Assembly: GCA_030693565.1 (NCBI GenBank)
Contig: JAUYAJ010000637.1
Coordinates: 1 to 6,127 of the forward strand
Length of the DNA stretch: 6,127 bases
Direction: 5' to 3'
From: Rubrivivax sp.
GTDB taxonomy: Bacteria > Pseudomonadota > Gammaproteobacteria > Burkholderiales > Burkholderiaceae_C
In this document: positions 1 through 5,571 of the stretch, piece after piece
How the letters are laid out: each line of letters starts with the position of its first letter
Position numbering within the stretch: the first letter of the stretch is position 1
Notes under the pieces: model-generated
Seen by the model: the letters and a program-made list of their open reading frames with translations, nothing else
Told to the model about the DNA's origin: nothing
The model's database searches: none
Position numbers and translations under genes: made by a program

Positions 1-1136
1 ACGCTGCCGCTCTGGCCCAGGTCGCCCATCAGTTCGACCAGCCGCCCCAGCCGCTGCAGCAGCTCGCCGCGCTCGTCGCCGCTGAACTCGACCAGCAGGA
101 TCGCCGCCGGCGCGCCGATCAGCGCGGTCTCGATCACCGGCCGGAACGCCGGGTTGGCGCGTGCCAGCTCGATCATCGTGCGGTCGACCAGTTCGACCGC
201 GCTCGGGCCGAGCTTGACGATGTGCTGGGCCGAGTCCATCGCCGCGCGCAGGCTGGCGAAGTTGACGATGCCCAGCACCTTGGCGCGCGGCAGCGGGCAC
301 AGCTGCAGCCGCAGCCGCTCGGTCACCGCCAGCGTGCCTTCGCTGCCGACCAGCAAATGGGCCAGGTTGACGCTGCCGTCGCCGGTGTACGGGCGCTCGC
401 TTTGCGGGTGGAAGATGTCGAGGTTGTAGCCGGCGACGCGGCGCAGCACCTTGGGCCAGTGGGCCTCGATCTCGGCGCGGTGGCTGTCGGCCAGGCCGCG
501 CACGAAACCAGCGATGGCGCGCTCGCGCGCGCCCAGTGTGGCCACCGGGCCGAACGAGACCCGCTGGCCATCCGCCAGCCAGGCGTCGATGCCCAGCACG
601 TTGTGCACCATGTTGCCGTAGGCGATGCTGCGCGAGCCGCAGGAGTTGTTGCCCGCCATGCCGCCCAGCGTCGCCTGGGCGCTGGTCGAGACGTCGACCG
701 GGTACCACAGGCCCAGTGGCTTGAGCGCTGCGTTCAGGTGGTCGAGCACCAGGCCGGGCTCGATCTCGGCGGTCATCGCGTTGGCGTCGATCTGCAACAC
801 GCGGCGCAGGTGCTTGCTGTGGTCGATGACGAGCGCGGCGCCGGTGGTCTGGCCGCATTGCGAGGTGCCGCCGCCGCGCGACAGCAGCGGCGCCTTCAGG
901 CTGCGCGCGATGTCGATCGCCGCCGCCACATCCTGCGTCGTCTTGGGCACGAAGACACCGACCGGCATGATCTGGTAGATCGACGCGTCGGTGGCGTAGC
1001 GGCCGCGCGACGCGGCGTCGAACATCACCTCGCCTTCGGTGTTGGCGCGCAGCTGCTGCGCCAGCTCGGCGGCGTCGGGGCCGGCGCTGCGGCCGATCTG
1101 GGCCAGGCTGGCCGCTGCCGGCAATGGGGCGTTCAT
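1..1136 (-). CDS. FAD-linked oxidase, glycolate oxidase/D-lactate dehydrogenase type (N-terminal part, cut by left edge)
   Basis: Flavoprotein expected to oxidise a 2-hydroxyacid to the 2-oxoacid and pass electrons to the respiratory chain. Only the first 378 codons are present; the C-terminus lies beyond base 1. The PCMH-type FAD-binding domain is clear. The FAD loop RGGGTSQCGQT is at residues 87-97, an NNSCGSRS stretch at 163-170 follows a GGMAG turn, and GSEGTLAVTE at 264-273 closes the domain before a substrate/cap region begins. The RGGGTSQCGQT and NNSCGSRS forms recall the large (about 1000 aa) proteins that also carry a C-terminal CCG-type Fe-S domain, but that part is outside the window, so this is inference. 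The ATG at 1136-1134 overlaps the stop of the upstream gntR-type gene (ATGA), implying translational coupling and shared transcription. The substrate is unknown; D-lactate, glycolate or D-2-hydroxyglutarate are family possibilities. Confident of the FAD oxidase family, unsure of specificity. Confidence 0.88.
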   Translation of the reverse strand, partial: MNAPLPAAASLAQIGRSAGPDAAELAQQLRANTEGEVMFDAASRGRYATDASIYQIMPVGVFVPKTTQDVAAAIDIARSLKAPLLSRGGGTSQCGQTTGAALVIDHSKHLRRVLQIDANAMTAEIEPGLVLDHLNAALKPLGLWYPVDVSTSAQATLGGMAGNNSCGSRSIAYGNMVHNVLGIDAWLADGQRVSFGPVATLGARERAIAGFVRGLADSHRAEIEAHWPKVLRRVAGYNLDIFHPQSERPYTGDGSVNLAHLLVGSEGTLAVTERLRLQLCPLPRAKVLGIVNFASLRAAMDSAQHIVKLGPSAVELVDRTMIELARANPAFRPVIETALIGAPAAILLVEFSGDERGELLQRLGRLVELMGDLGQSGS

Positions 1137-1825
1137 GCGCTCTCCTTGGCTGCCGTCGGCAACTCGCCGCGCTGCATCAGTTCGAGCACGGCGTCGCGTT
1201 TATGTTCCAGGTGGCGCACCAGCAGCGCCCGCACCGCGGGGCCGTCGCGCGCTGTCAGATGGGTGATCAGCTCTTCGTGGTCCTGGACAGCACGCGCCCA
1301 TTTGCGGTCGTCGAAGTTGGAGCGAAAGCGCAGCGCCTGCAGCCGGGCGTTGACGTTGCGGTAGGTCTGCGTCAGCACCGGGTTGCGCGCCGCCGTGTTG
1401 ACGCAGGCGTGGATCTGGGCGTTCAGCCGGTAGTAAGTGGACAGGTCGCGGCGCGTGTAGGCGGCCAGCATCTCGTAGTGCAGGGCGCGCACCTCGGCCA
1501 GCTCGGTCTCGGTGATGCGTTGTGCCGCCAGTTCGCCCGACATGGCTTCGAGCCCGGCGATGAGCTCGAAGGTGTCGATGACGTCCTGGGCGCTGAACTG
1601 CGCCGCGACGGCGCCGCGATTGGGCAGCAGCTCGACCAGGCCTTCGGCGGCCAGCATCTTGATGGCCTCGCGCAGCGGCGTGCGCGAGACCTGCAGCGCT
1701 GCGCTCAGTTCACGCTCGTTGAGCTTGGCGCCGGGCGCGATCTGGCCTTCGACCAGGCGCTGGCGCAGGCGCGTCACCACCTCCTGGTGGAGCACCTGAC
1801 GGGGGATCGAGATCACCTCGGCCAT
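1133..1825 (-). CDS. GntR-family transcriptional regulator, FadR/FCD subfamily
   Basis: A 230-residue DNA-binding regulator of the usual length for the FCD branch of GntR. The N-terminal winged helix-turn-helix spans about residues 10-75, with LNEREL (35-40), the recognition segment VSRTPLREAI (46-55) and GLVELLPNRGAVA (62-74). The rest is an all-helical FCD ligand domain. Its likely metal/ligand residues are N135 and H139 (NAQIH), H183 (QDHEEL) and H205 (RHLEH). The first position is Asn where many FCD proteins have Asp; both occur in the family. The start is supported by an AGGGGA Shine-Dalgarno at 1838-1833, seven bases upstream. The gene is divergent from the aminotransferase and overlaps the oxidase start by four bases, so it probably controls both arms and itself. 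Members usually repress catabolic genes and release on binding a small carboxylate. The inducer here is unknown, with a 2-hydroxyacid or 2-oxoacid most likely from context. Confidence 0.93.
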   Translation of the reverse strand: MAEVISIPRQVLHQEVVTRLRQRLVEGQIAPGAKLNERELSAALQVSRTPLREAIKMLAAEGLVELLPNRGAVAAQFSAQDVIDTFELIAGLEAMSGELAAQRITETELAEVRALHYEMLAAYTRRDLSTYYRLNAQIHACVNTAARNPVLTQTYRNVNARLQALRFRSNFDDRKWARAVQDHEELITHLTARDGPAVRALLVRHLEHKRDAVLELMQRGELPTAAKESA

Positions 1826-1832
1826 GCGGGAT

Positions 1833-1838
1833 TCCCCT
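1833..1838 (-). promoter_or_regulatory. Ribosome binding site of the GntR-type gene
   Basis: Read on the minus strand this is AGGGGA, ending seven bases before the ATG at 1825-1823. It is a good match to a Shine-Dalgarno sequence and fixes the regulator's start. It lies directly next to the operator-like repeat at 1841-1853, so a repressor bound there would sit at the very front of the transcript. Confidence 0.6.
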
Positions 1839-1840
1839 AG

Positions 1841-1853
1841 TTTGTATGCAAAA
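1841..1853. promoter_or_regulatory. Putative GntR operator 1 (near regulator start)
   Basis: TTTGTATGCAAAA is an imperfect palindrome: TTTGTATGCAAA agrees with its own reverse complement at 10 of 12 positions. Its 11-base core TGTATGCAAAA recurs exactly at 1908-1918. FCD-type GntR proteins typically bind short palindromes with TTGT...ACAA-like half sites, which this resembles. It lies about 15 bases upstream of the regulator start codon, a position suited to autorepression. Assignment to this regulator is inference from location and repetition; no binding data can be read from sequence. Confidence 0.55.
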
Positions 1854-1892
1854 TAGCGCTGAATCAGCCAGGATCATTCTAGGTGAATCCGA

Positions 1893-1920
1893 TTGACAAA
1901 TGAATTCTGTATGCAAAACT
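1893..1920 (+). promoter_or_regulatory. Candidate sigma-70 promoter for the aminotransferase-receptor operon
   Basis: A perfect -35 hexamer TTGACA is at 1893-1898. No strong -10 follows. The best-spaced option is AAAACT at 1915-1920 (16-base spacer, three of six matches), so the promoter may be weak or tightly controlled. Transcription from it would start around 1927, leaving a short leader with the Shine-Dalgarno at 1931-1935. The operator-like repeat at 1908-1918 lies inside this promoter, so its occupancy would be expected to block RNA polymerase. Confidence 0.4.
1908..1918. promoter_or_regulatory. Putative GntR operator 2 (inside aminotransferase promoter)
   Basis: TGTATGCAAAA is identical to the core at 1843-1853 and in the same orientation, 65 bases away (about six helical turns). 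Its left flank differs (TC instead of TT), so this copy is less palindromic than the first. It sits between the TTGACA box and the predicted transcript start of the aminotransferase, the classic place for a repressor. An exact 11-base repeat within a 116-base gap is unlikely to be chance, especially as it is AT-rich against a GC-rich background. Confidence 0.55.
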
Positions 1921-1930
1921 TCGTGGCCTG

Positions 1931-1935
1931 AGGAG
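1931..1935 (+). promoter_or_regulatory. Ribosome binding site that decides the aminotransferase start
   Basis: AGGAG lies six bases upstream of the ATG at 1942-1944. The other in-frame ATG, at 1900-1902, has no Shine-Dalgarno, would add 14 residues not expected in the family, and would fall within the promoter/operator region. The 1942 start is therefore preferred. Confidence 0.75.
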
Positions 1936-1941
1936 TTCACG

Positions 1942-3183
1942 ATGCTGAGACTAGACAACCACCCGAGCGGCCGCCACTTCCTGCAAATCCCCGGCCCCAG
2001 CCCGGTGCCCGACCGCATCCTGCGGGCGATGAGCCTACCCACCATCGACCACCGCGGCCCCGAGTTCGGAGTCCTCGGGCTGCAGTTGCTCGACGGCTTG
2101 AAGCAGATCTTCCAGACCCGCCACCCGGTGGCGATCTACCCGGCTTCGGGCACCGGTGCCTGGGAGGCGGCGCTGGTCAATGTGCTGAGCCCGGGCGACG
2201 CGGTGCTGATGGCCGAGACCGGTCACTTCGCCACCTTGTGGCAGAAGATGGCGCTGCGCCTGGGCCTGGCGCCCGAGTTCCTGACGCTGCCCGGCACCTG
2301 CGCCGAAACCGGCCTGCCGGTGGCCTGGCGCCAGGGCGTCGACGCCGGCCAGATCGCCGAGCGGCTGCGCCGCGACCCTGGCCACAGCATCCGCGCCGTC
2401 TGCGTCGTCCACAACGAAACCTCGACCGGTGTCACCAGCGACATCGCCGCCGTGCGCCGCGCCATCGACGACGCCGGCCACCCGGCGCTGCTGATGGTCG
2501 ACACCATCTCCGGCCTGGCCAGCGCCGAATACCGGCATGACGACTGGGGCGTCGACGTCGCCATCAGCGGCTCGCAAAAAGGGCTGATGCTGCCCCCGGG
2601 CATCAGCTTCAACGCCTTGTCGCCGAAAGCGCTCGAAGTCAGCAAGACGGCCAAATTGCCGAAAGCCTTCTGGGCCTGGGACGAGATCGTCGAGATGAAC
2701 CGCAGCGGCTACTGGCCGTACACGCCGAGCACCAACTTGCTCTACGGCCTGCACGAAGCGCTGGAGATGCTGCTCGGCCAGGGGCTGGACGCGGTGTTCG
2801 CGCGCCACCAGCGCTGGGGCGCCGGCGTGCGCGCCGCGGTCCAGGCCTGGGGCTTGCCGGTGCAGTGCGCCGACGCCGGCTTGTACTCGCCGGTGCTGAC
2901 CGGCGTCGTGACGCCGGTCGGCGTCGACGCCGACGCGCTGCGGCGGCTCATCCACGAGCGCTTCGACCTTTCGCTGGGCACCGGCCTGGGCCGCATCAAG
3001 GGCCGCATGTTCCGCATCGGACACCTGGGCGACTGCAACGACCTGACGCTGATGGCCGCGCTGGCCGGCTGCGAAATGGGCCTGAAGCTGGGCGGCGTCA
3101 AGCTCGCCGGCAGTGGCGTGCAGGCCGCGATGGACCACTTCGCGGCCCACCCGGCGCCGCAGGTGCTGCAGGCCGCGGCCTGA
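1942..3183 (+). CDS. Class V PLP aminotransferase, alanine/serine-glyoxylate aminotransferase type
   Basis: A 413-residue fold-type I PLP enzyme expected to transfer an amino group between an amino acid and a small 2-oxoacid such as glyoxylate, in the cytoplasm. Family marks include PGPSPVP and PTIDHRGPEF near the N-terminus, a phosphate-binding SGTGAWE at 69-75, HNETSTGV at 157-164, D187 in VDTISG (pairs with the PLP ring nitrogen), and K213 in SGSQKGLMLPPG (the Schiff-base lysine). R358 in GRMFRIGHLG is the expected substrate-carboxylate Arg. All key residues are intact. Close relatives by recall include serine-glyoxylate aminotransferases and the aspartate-glyoxylate enzyme BhcA of the beta-hydroxyaspartate cycle; donor specificity cannot be read here. 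Codons 3-4 are AGA and CTA, rare in this background. The gene is divergent from the regulator and 28 bases ahead of the receptor gene, probably one operon. A role in using glyoxylate or another oxoacid made by the neighbouring FAD oxidase is inferred. Confidence 0.92.
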   Translation: MLRLDNHPSGRHFLQIPGPSPVPDRILRAMSLPTIDHRGPEFGVLGLQLLDGLKQIFQTRHPVAIYPASGTGAWEAALVNVLSPGDAVLMAETGHFATLWQKMALRLGLAPEFLTLPGTCAETGLPVAWRQGVDAGQIAERLRRDPGHSIRAVCVVHNETSTGVTSDIAAVRRAIDDAGHPALLMVDTISGLASAEYRHDDWGVDVAISGSQKGLMLPPGISFNALSPKALEVSKTAKLPKAFWAWDEIVEMNRSGYWPYTPSTNLLYGLHEALEMLLGQGLDAVFARHQRWGAGVRAAVQAWGLPVQCADAGLYSPVLTGVVTPVGVDADALRRLIHERFDLSLGTGLGRIKGRMFRIGHLGDCNDLTLMAALAGCEMGLKLGGVKLAGSGVQAAMDHFAAHPAPQVLQAAA

Positions 3184-3211
3184 ACCGAAACCCCACCCAC
3201 CGGAGACCCGC

Positions 3212-4189
3212 ATGCAACGCCGTTCGATCCTGAAAGCCGCCGCCGGCAGCGCCGCCGTGCTCGGCGTGCCCAGCCTGTTCGCCCAAGCCTGGCCCAGCGG
3301 GCCGATCCGCATCATCGTCGGCTTCCCGCCCGGGGGTGGCACCGACGCGCTGGCGCGCGTGGTCGCCGCCAAGCTCACGGCGATGTGGAACCAGCAAGTC
3401 ATCGTCGAGACCAAAGCCGGTGTCGCCGGCGTGCTGGCGGCGGACTACGTGGCCCAGCAACCCAGCGACGGCAGCGTGCTGTTGATGGCCCACATCAACA
3501 GCCATGCGCTGGCGCCCAGCCTGCAACCCAAGCTGAACTACAACGTCGAGCGCGACTTCGTGCCCATCGTGCTGGTTGGCGTCACCCCCAACCTGCTGAT
3601 TGCCAACACCACGCAGGCGGCCAAGACGGTCGGCGAGATCGTCGAGTTGTGCAAGGCCAAGCCCGGCCAGATCAGCTTTGGCTCGGCCGGTGCCGGCTCG
3701 GCCCAGCACCTGGCGCTGGAGATGTTCAAGCTGCGCGCCAAGGTCGACGCCTTGCACGTGCCCTACAAGGGCAGTGGCCCGCTGCTGATCGACCTGATCG
3801 GCGGCCAGATTCAGTACAGCTTCGAGACCATGACCGCTGCCACGCCGCATGTGAAAAGCGGCAAGGTGCTGGCGATCGCGCAGACCCGGGGCAAGCGCGC
3901 CAAGGGGCACCCTGGTGTGCCGACCATGGCCGAACAAGGCTTTGCCGACTTCGAGGCCACGACCTGGTACGGCCTGGCCGGGCCGGGCAAGTTGCACGCC
4001 TCGGTGGCGGCGCGCATCAACGAAGACGTCAACAAGGTGCTGGCGATGCCCGACGTGCAGGAGCGGCTCGACACCTTCGGCGCCGAAGACGGCGGCGGCT
4101 CGCCGAAGAAGTTCGCCGACTTCATCCGCAGCGAAGGCGCCAAGTGGGCCAAGGTGGTCAAGGACGGCAACATCAAGCTCGAGAGCTGA
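3212..4189 (+). CDS. Bug/TctC-family periplasmic solute-binding receptor
   Basis: A 325-residue extracytoplasmic receptor of the tripartite tricarboxylate transporter (Bug) family, which bind carboxylates or other small organic ligands. The start is the ATG after GGAG at 3202-3205 (six-base spacing); the open frame extends further upstream inside the previous gene without a better start. Residues 1-26 form a signal peptide. RRSILK at 3-8 resembles a twin-arginine motif but has Ile where Phe is usual, an Ala-rich hydrophobic stretch follows, and a likely AQA cleavage site precedes W27. The mature protein opens with IRIIVGFPPGGGTDALAR (32-49), the signature first loop whose Gly residues and Asp line the ligand pocket, and later has the hinge-like SFGSAGAGSAQHLA. 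Length is normal. No TctA/TctB membrane genes are in the window, as is common for Bug proteins, which may use a transporter encoded elsewhere or act as sensors. Ligand unknown; a hydroxy- or oxoacid is suggested by context. Confidence 0.92.
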   Translation: MQRRSILKAAAGSAAVLGVPSLFAQAWPSGPIRIIVGFPPGGGTDALARVVAAKLTAMWNQQVIVETKAGVAGVLAADYVAQQPSDGSVLLMAHINSHALAPSLQPKLNYNVERDFVPIVLVGVTPNLLIANTTQAAKTVGEIVELCKAKPGQISFGSAGAGSAQHLALEMFKLRAKVDALHVPYKGSGPLLIDLIGGQIQYSFETMTAATPHVKSGKVLAIAQTRGKRAKGHPGVPTMAEQGFADFEATTWYGLAGPGKLHASVAARINEDVNKVLAMPDVQERLDTFGAEDGGGSPKKFADFIRSEGAKWAKVVKDGNIKLES

Positions 4190-4204
4190 GTGGCGGCCGC
4201 TTCG

Positions 4205-4248
4205 GCGCGCGATTCAGGGTCGACAATCGGCCATTGATCCTCGCGCGC
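4205..4248. repeat. 8-base inverted repeat between receptor and helicase genes
   Basis: GCGCGCGA at 4205-4212 is the exact reverse complement of TCGCGCGC at 4241-4248, separated by 28 bases. A smaller CAAT/ATTG pair (4224-4227 and 4233-4236) is nested inside. No T-run follows, so this is not a typical intrinsic terminator. Alternating GC repeats arise easily by chance at this base composition. It could help end the receptor transcript or fold in the helicase leader; neither is shown. Confidence 0.3.
4222..4227 (+). promoter_or_regulatory. Weak -10-like box upstream of the helicase
   Basis: GACAAT matches four of six bases of TATAAT and lies about 45 bases upstream of the proposed TTG start. 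No convincing -35 is seen at the proper distance. The helicase needs its own promoter if it is not read through from the receptor operon, and this is the only AT-richer patch in the 83-base gap. Very tentative. Confidence 0.22.
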
Positions 4249-4272
4249 GGACCCGGCCCGCCACCCCCTCCC

Positions 4273-5550
4273 TTGTCGACAACGTCCGCCCCTTTTCCCA
4301 TCGGCTTTGCCAGCCTCGGGCTCGCGCCCGAATTGCTGCGCCGTGCCGCTGCCGCCGGCTGGGCCGCGCCCACTGCGATCCAGGCGGCGGCCATTCCCGC
4401 CATCCTCCAGGGCCGTGACCTGCTCGGCCTGGCGCCCCCCGGCCCCGGCAAGCCCGCGGCGTTCCTGCTGCCGCTGCTGCAGAGCCTGCTGGCCGACCCG
4501 ACCACGGCAGAACAGCGGCCCCGGCGGCTGCGCACGCTGATCCTGGCGCCGACGCGCGAGCTGGCCTTGCAGATCGGCGCCGCCGCCCACGCACTGGCGC
4601 CGCAGCTCAAGGCGGTGGTGGCGGTCGGCGGGGTCTCGATCAACCCGCAGATGATGGCGCTGCGCGGCGGCGCCCACCTGGTGGTGGCCACGCCCGGGCG
4701 GCTGCTCGACCTGCAGGCGCGCAACGCGCTGACGCTGTCCGACCTGGGCACGCTGGTGCTCGACGAAGCCGACCGCTTGCTCGACCTCGGTTTTGCCGAC
4801 GAGATCGGCCGCGTGCTGACCTTGCTGCCGGCGCAGCGGCAGACGCTGATGTTTTCGGCGACATTCCCCGACGCGGTGGCCACGCTTGCCGGCAGTGTGC
4901 TGCGCGAGCCGCTGCGCATCGGCACCGAGGACGGCAGCCAGGCTGCGGCGCCAAGCGTCGAGCAGCGCGCCGTCGTTGTCGACAGCGCGCGCCGCACCGC
5001 GCTGCTGCGCCACCTGATCACCAGCCAAGGCTGGGAGCGCACGCTGGTCTTCGTCGCCACCCAGTACGCCAGCGAACACGTGGCCGACAAGCTGCGCCAA
5101 GCCGGCCTGCCGGCTGCGGCCTTGCACGGCCAGCTCAGCGCCGGCCGGCGCCGCGAGGTGTTGGCCGACTTCCAGGGCCGCGCGCTCGCCGTGCTGGTGG
5201 CCACCGACCTGGCGGCGCGCGGCATCGACGTGCCCGAGCTGGCGGTGGTGGTCAACCACGACCTGGCACGCTCGGCGGTCGATCACATCCACCGCATCGG
5301 CCGCACCGGGCGCGCCGCCGCGCACGGGCTGGCGATCAGCTTCATCTGCGCCGATGCGCCGGGCAGCGAAGCCCATTTCCGGCTCATCGAAAAGCGCCAG
5401 CAGCAGCGTGTCGCGCGCGAGCAGGTGGCGGGCTTCGAGCCCAGTGCACCGGTGGCGGCGGTGGCACCGGTGGCCGACCCGAAAGGCGGCGTCAAAGGCC
5501 GTCGTTTGAGCAAGAAGGACAAGCTGCGCGCGGCCGCGGCCAAGCGCTGA
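4273..5550 (+). CDS. DEAD-box ATP-dependent RNA helicase, RhlE-like, with aberrant motif I
   Basis: A 425-residue cytoplasmic RNA helicase, a family that remodels RNA in ribosome assembly and RNA decay. Numbered from the TTG at 4273: Q-motif F12 and Q37 (PTAIQ), Ia PTRE 93-96, GG 119-120, Ib TPGR 140-143, II DEAD 164-167, III SAT 195-197, IV LVFVATQ, V ATDLAARGID 310-319, VI HRIGRTGR 340-347. A tail from about residue 390 contains the repeat APVAAVAPVA and a basic end (KGRRLSKKDK), likely RNA-binding. Motif I is A54-P-P-G-P-G-K-P61: the P-loop lysine is kept, but the Thr that binds Mg-ATP is Pro. ATPase activity is therefore doubtful unless this is a sequence error. The start is uncertain: there is no in-frame ATG or GTG near the conserved N-terminus, TTG 4273 gives the expected family start region but lacks a Shine-Dalgarno, and TTG 4234 is an alternative. 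The frame stays open upstream through the receptor gene, which is only a shadow. Convergent with panC. Confidence 0.88.
   Translation: MSTTSAPFPIGFASLGLAPELLRRAAAAGWAAPTAIQAAAIPAILQGRDLLGLAPPGPGKPAAFLLPLLQSLLADPTTAEQRPRRLRTLILAPTRELALQIGAAAHALAPQLKAVVAVGGVSINPQMMALRGGAHLVVATPGRLLDLQARNALTLSDLGTLVLDEADRLLDLGFADEIGRVLTLLPAQRQTLMFSATFPDAVATLAGSVLREPLRIGTEDGSQAAAPSVEQRAVVVDSARRTALLRHLITSQGWERTLVFVATQYASEHVADKLRQAGLPAAALHGQLSAGRRREVLADFQGRALAVLVATDLAARGIDVPELAVVVNHDLARSAVDHIHRIGRTGRAAAHGLAISFICADAPGSEAHFRLIEKRQQQRVAREQVAGFEPSAPVAAVAPVADPKGGVKGRRLSKKDKLRAAAAKR
5446..5474 (+). repeat. Short internal repeat in the helicase tail
   Basis: GCACCGGTGGC occurs at 5446-5456 and again at 5464-5474, 18 bases apart and in frame, producing the duplicated APVA in the protein tail (APVAAVAPVA). 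The octamer CACCGGTG inside each copy is itself palindromic, so the two copies can also pair as an 8-base hairpin stem with a 10-base loop. It probably arose by slippage in a low-complexity linker; no function is evident. Confidence 0.5.
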
Positions 5551-5571
5551 ACTCGCGGTGCGGCCAGCCGC

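Noticed and set aside
222..1364. Plus-strand open frame of 380 codons across the FAD oxidase and regulator end
   Set aside because: No family resemblance. It crosses the boundary of two well-supported minus-strand genes and is a composition artefact.
1871..1890. Partial palindrome GGAT...CTAG...ATCC in the divergent gap as a third operator
   Set aside because: Only 12 of 20 positions are symmetric, and it shares no core with the repeated TGTATGCAAAA element.
1900..1941. ATG at 1900 as the aminotransferase start
   Set aside because: No ribosome site; it would place the start inside the promoter/operator element. The ATG at 1942 has AGGAG at good spacing and matches the usual family N-terminus.
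2035..3414. Long open frame on the minus strand opposite the aminotransferase (about 459 codons)
   Set aside because: Rich in Arg, Gly, Ala, His and Val with no recognisable domain. It mirrors the aminotransferase and receptor genes, which have clear family motifs. Long antisense frames are expected in GC-rich coding DNA.
3385..4272. In-frame upstream extension of the helicase giving a 721-residue protein
   Set aside because: The extension lies inside the receptor gene in another frame, is rich in Arg, Gln and Gly without any domain, and the helicase family begins at the Q-motif region. Not a real fusion.
3811..5376. Long open frame on the minus strand opposite the helicase (about 521 codons), plus a 360-codon one in another frame
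   Set aside because: Low-complexity composition and no motifs; shadows of the helicase and receptor coding sequences.
5551..5571. Bidirectional terminator between helicase and panC
   Set aside because: The convergent gap invites one, but I see only a 4-base GCGG/CCGC pairing and no T-run on either strand, too weak to call.
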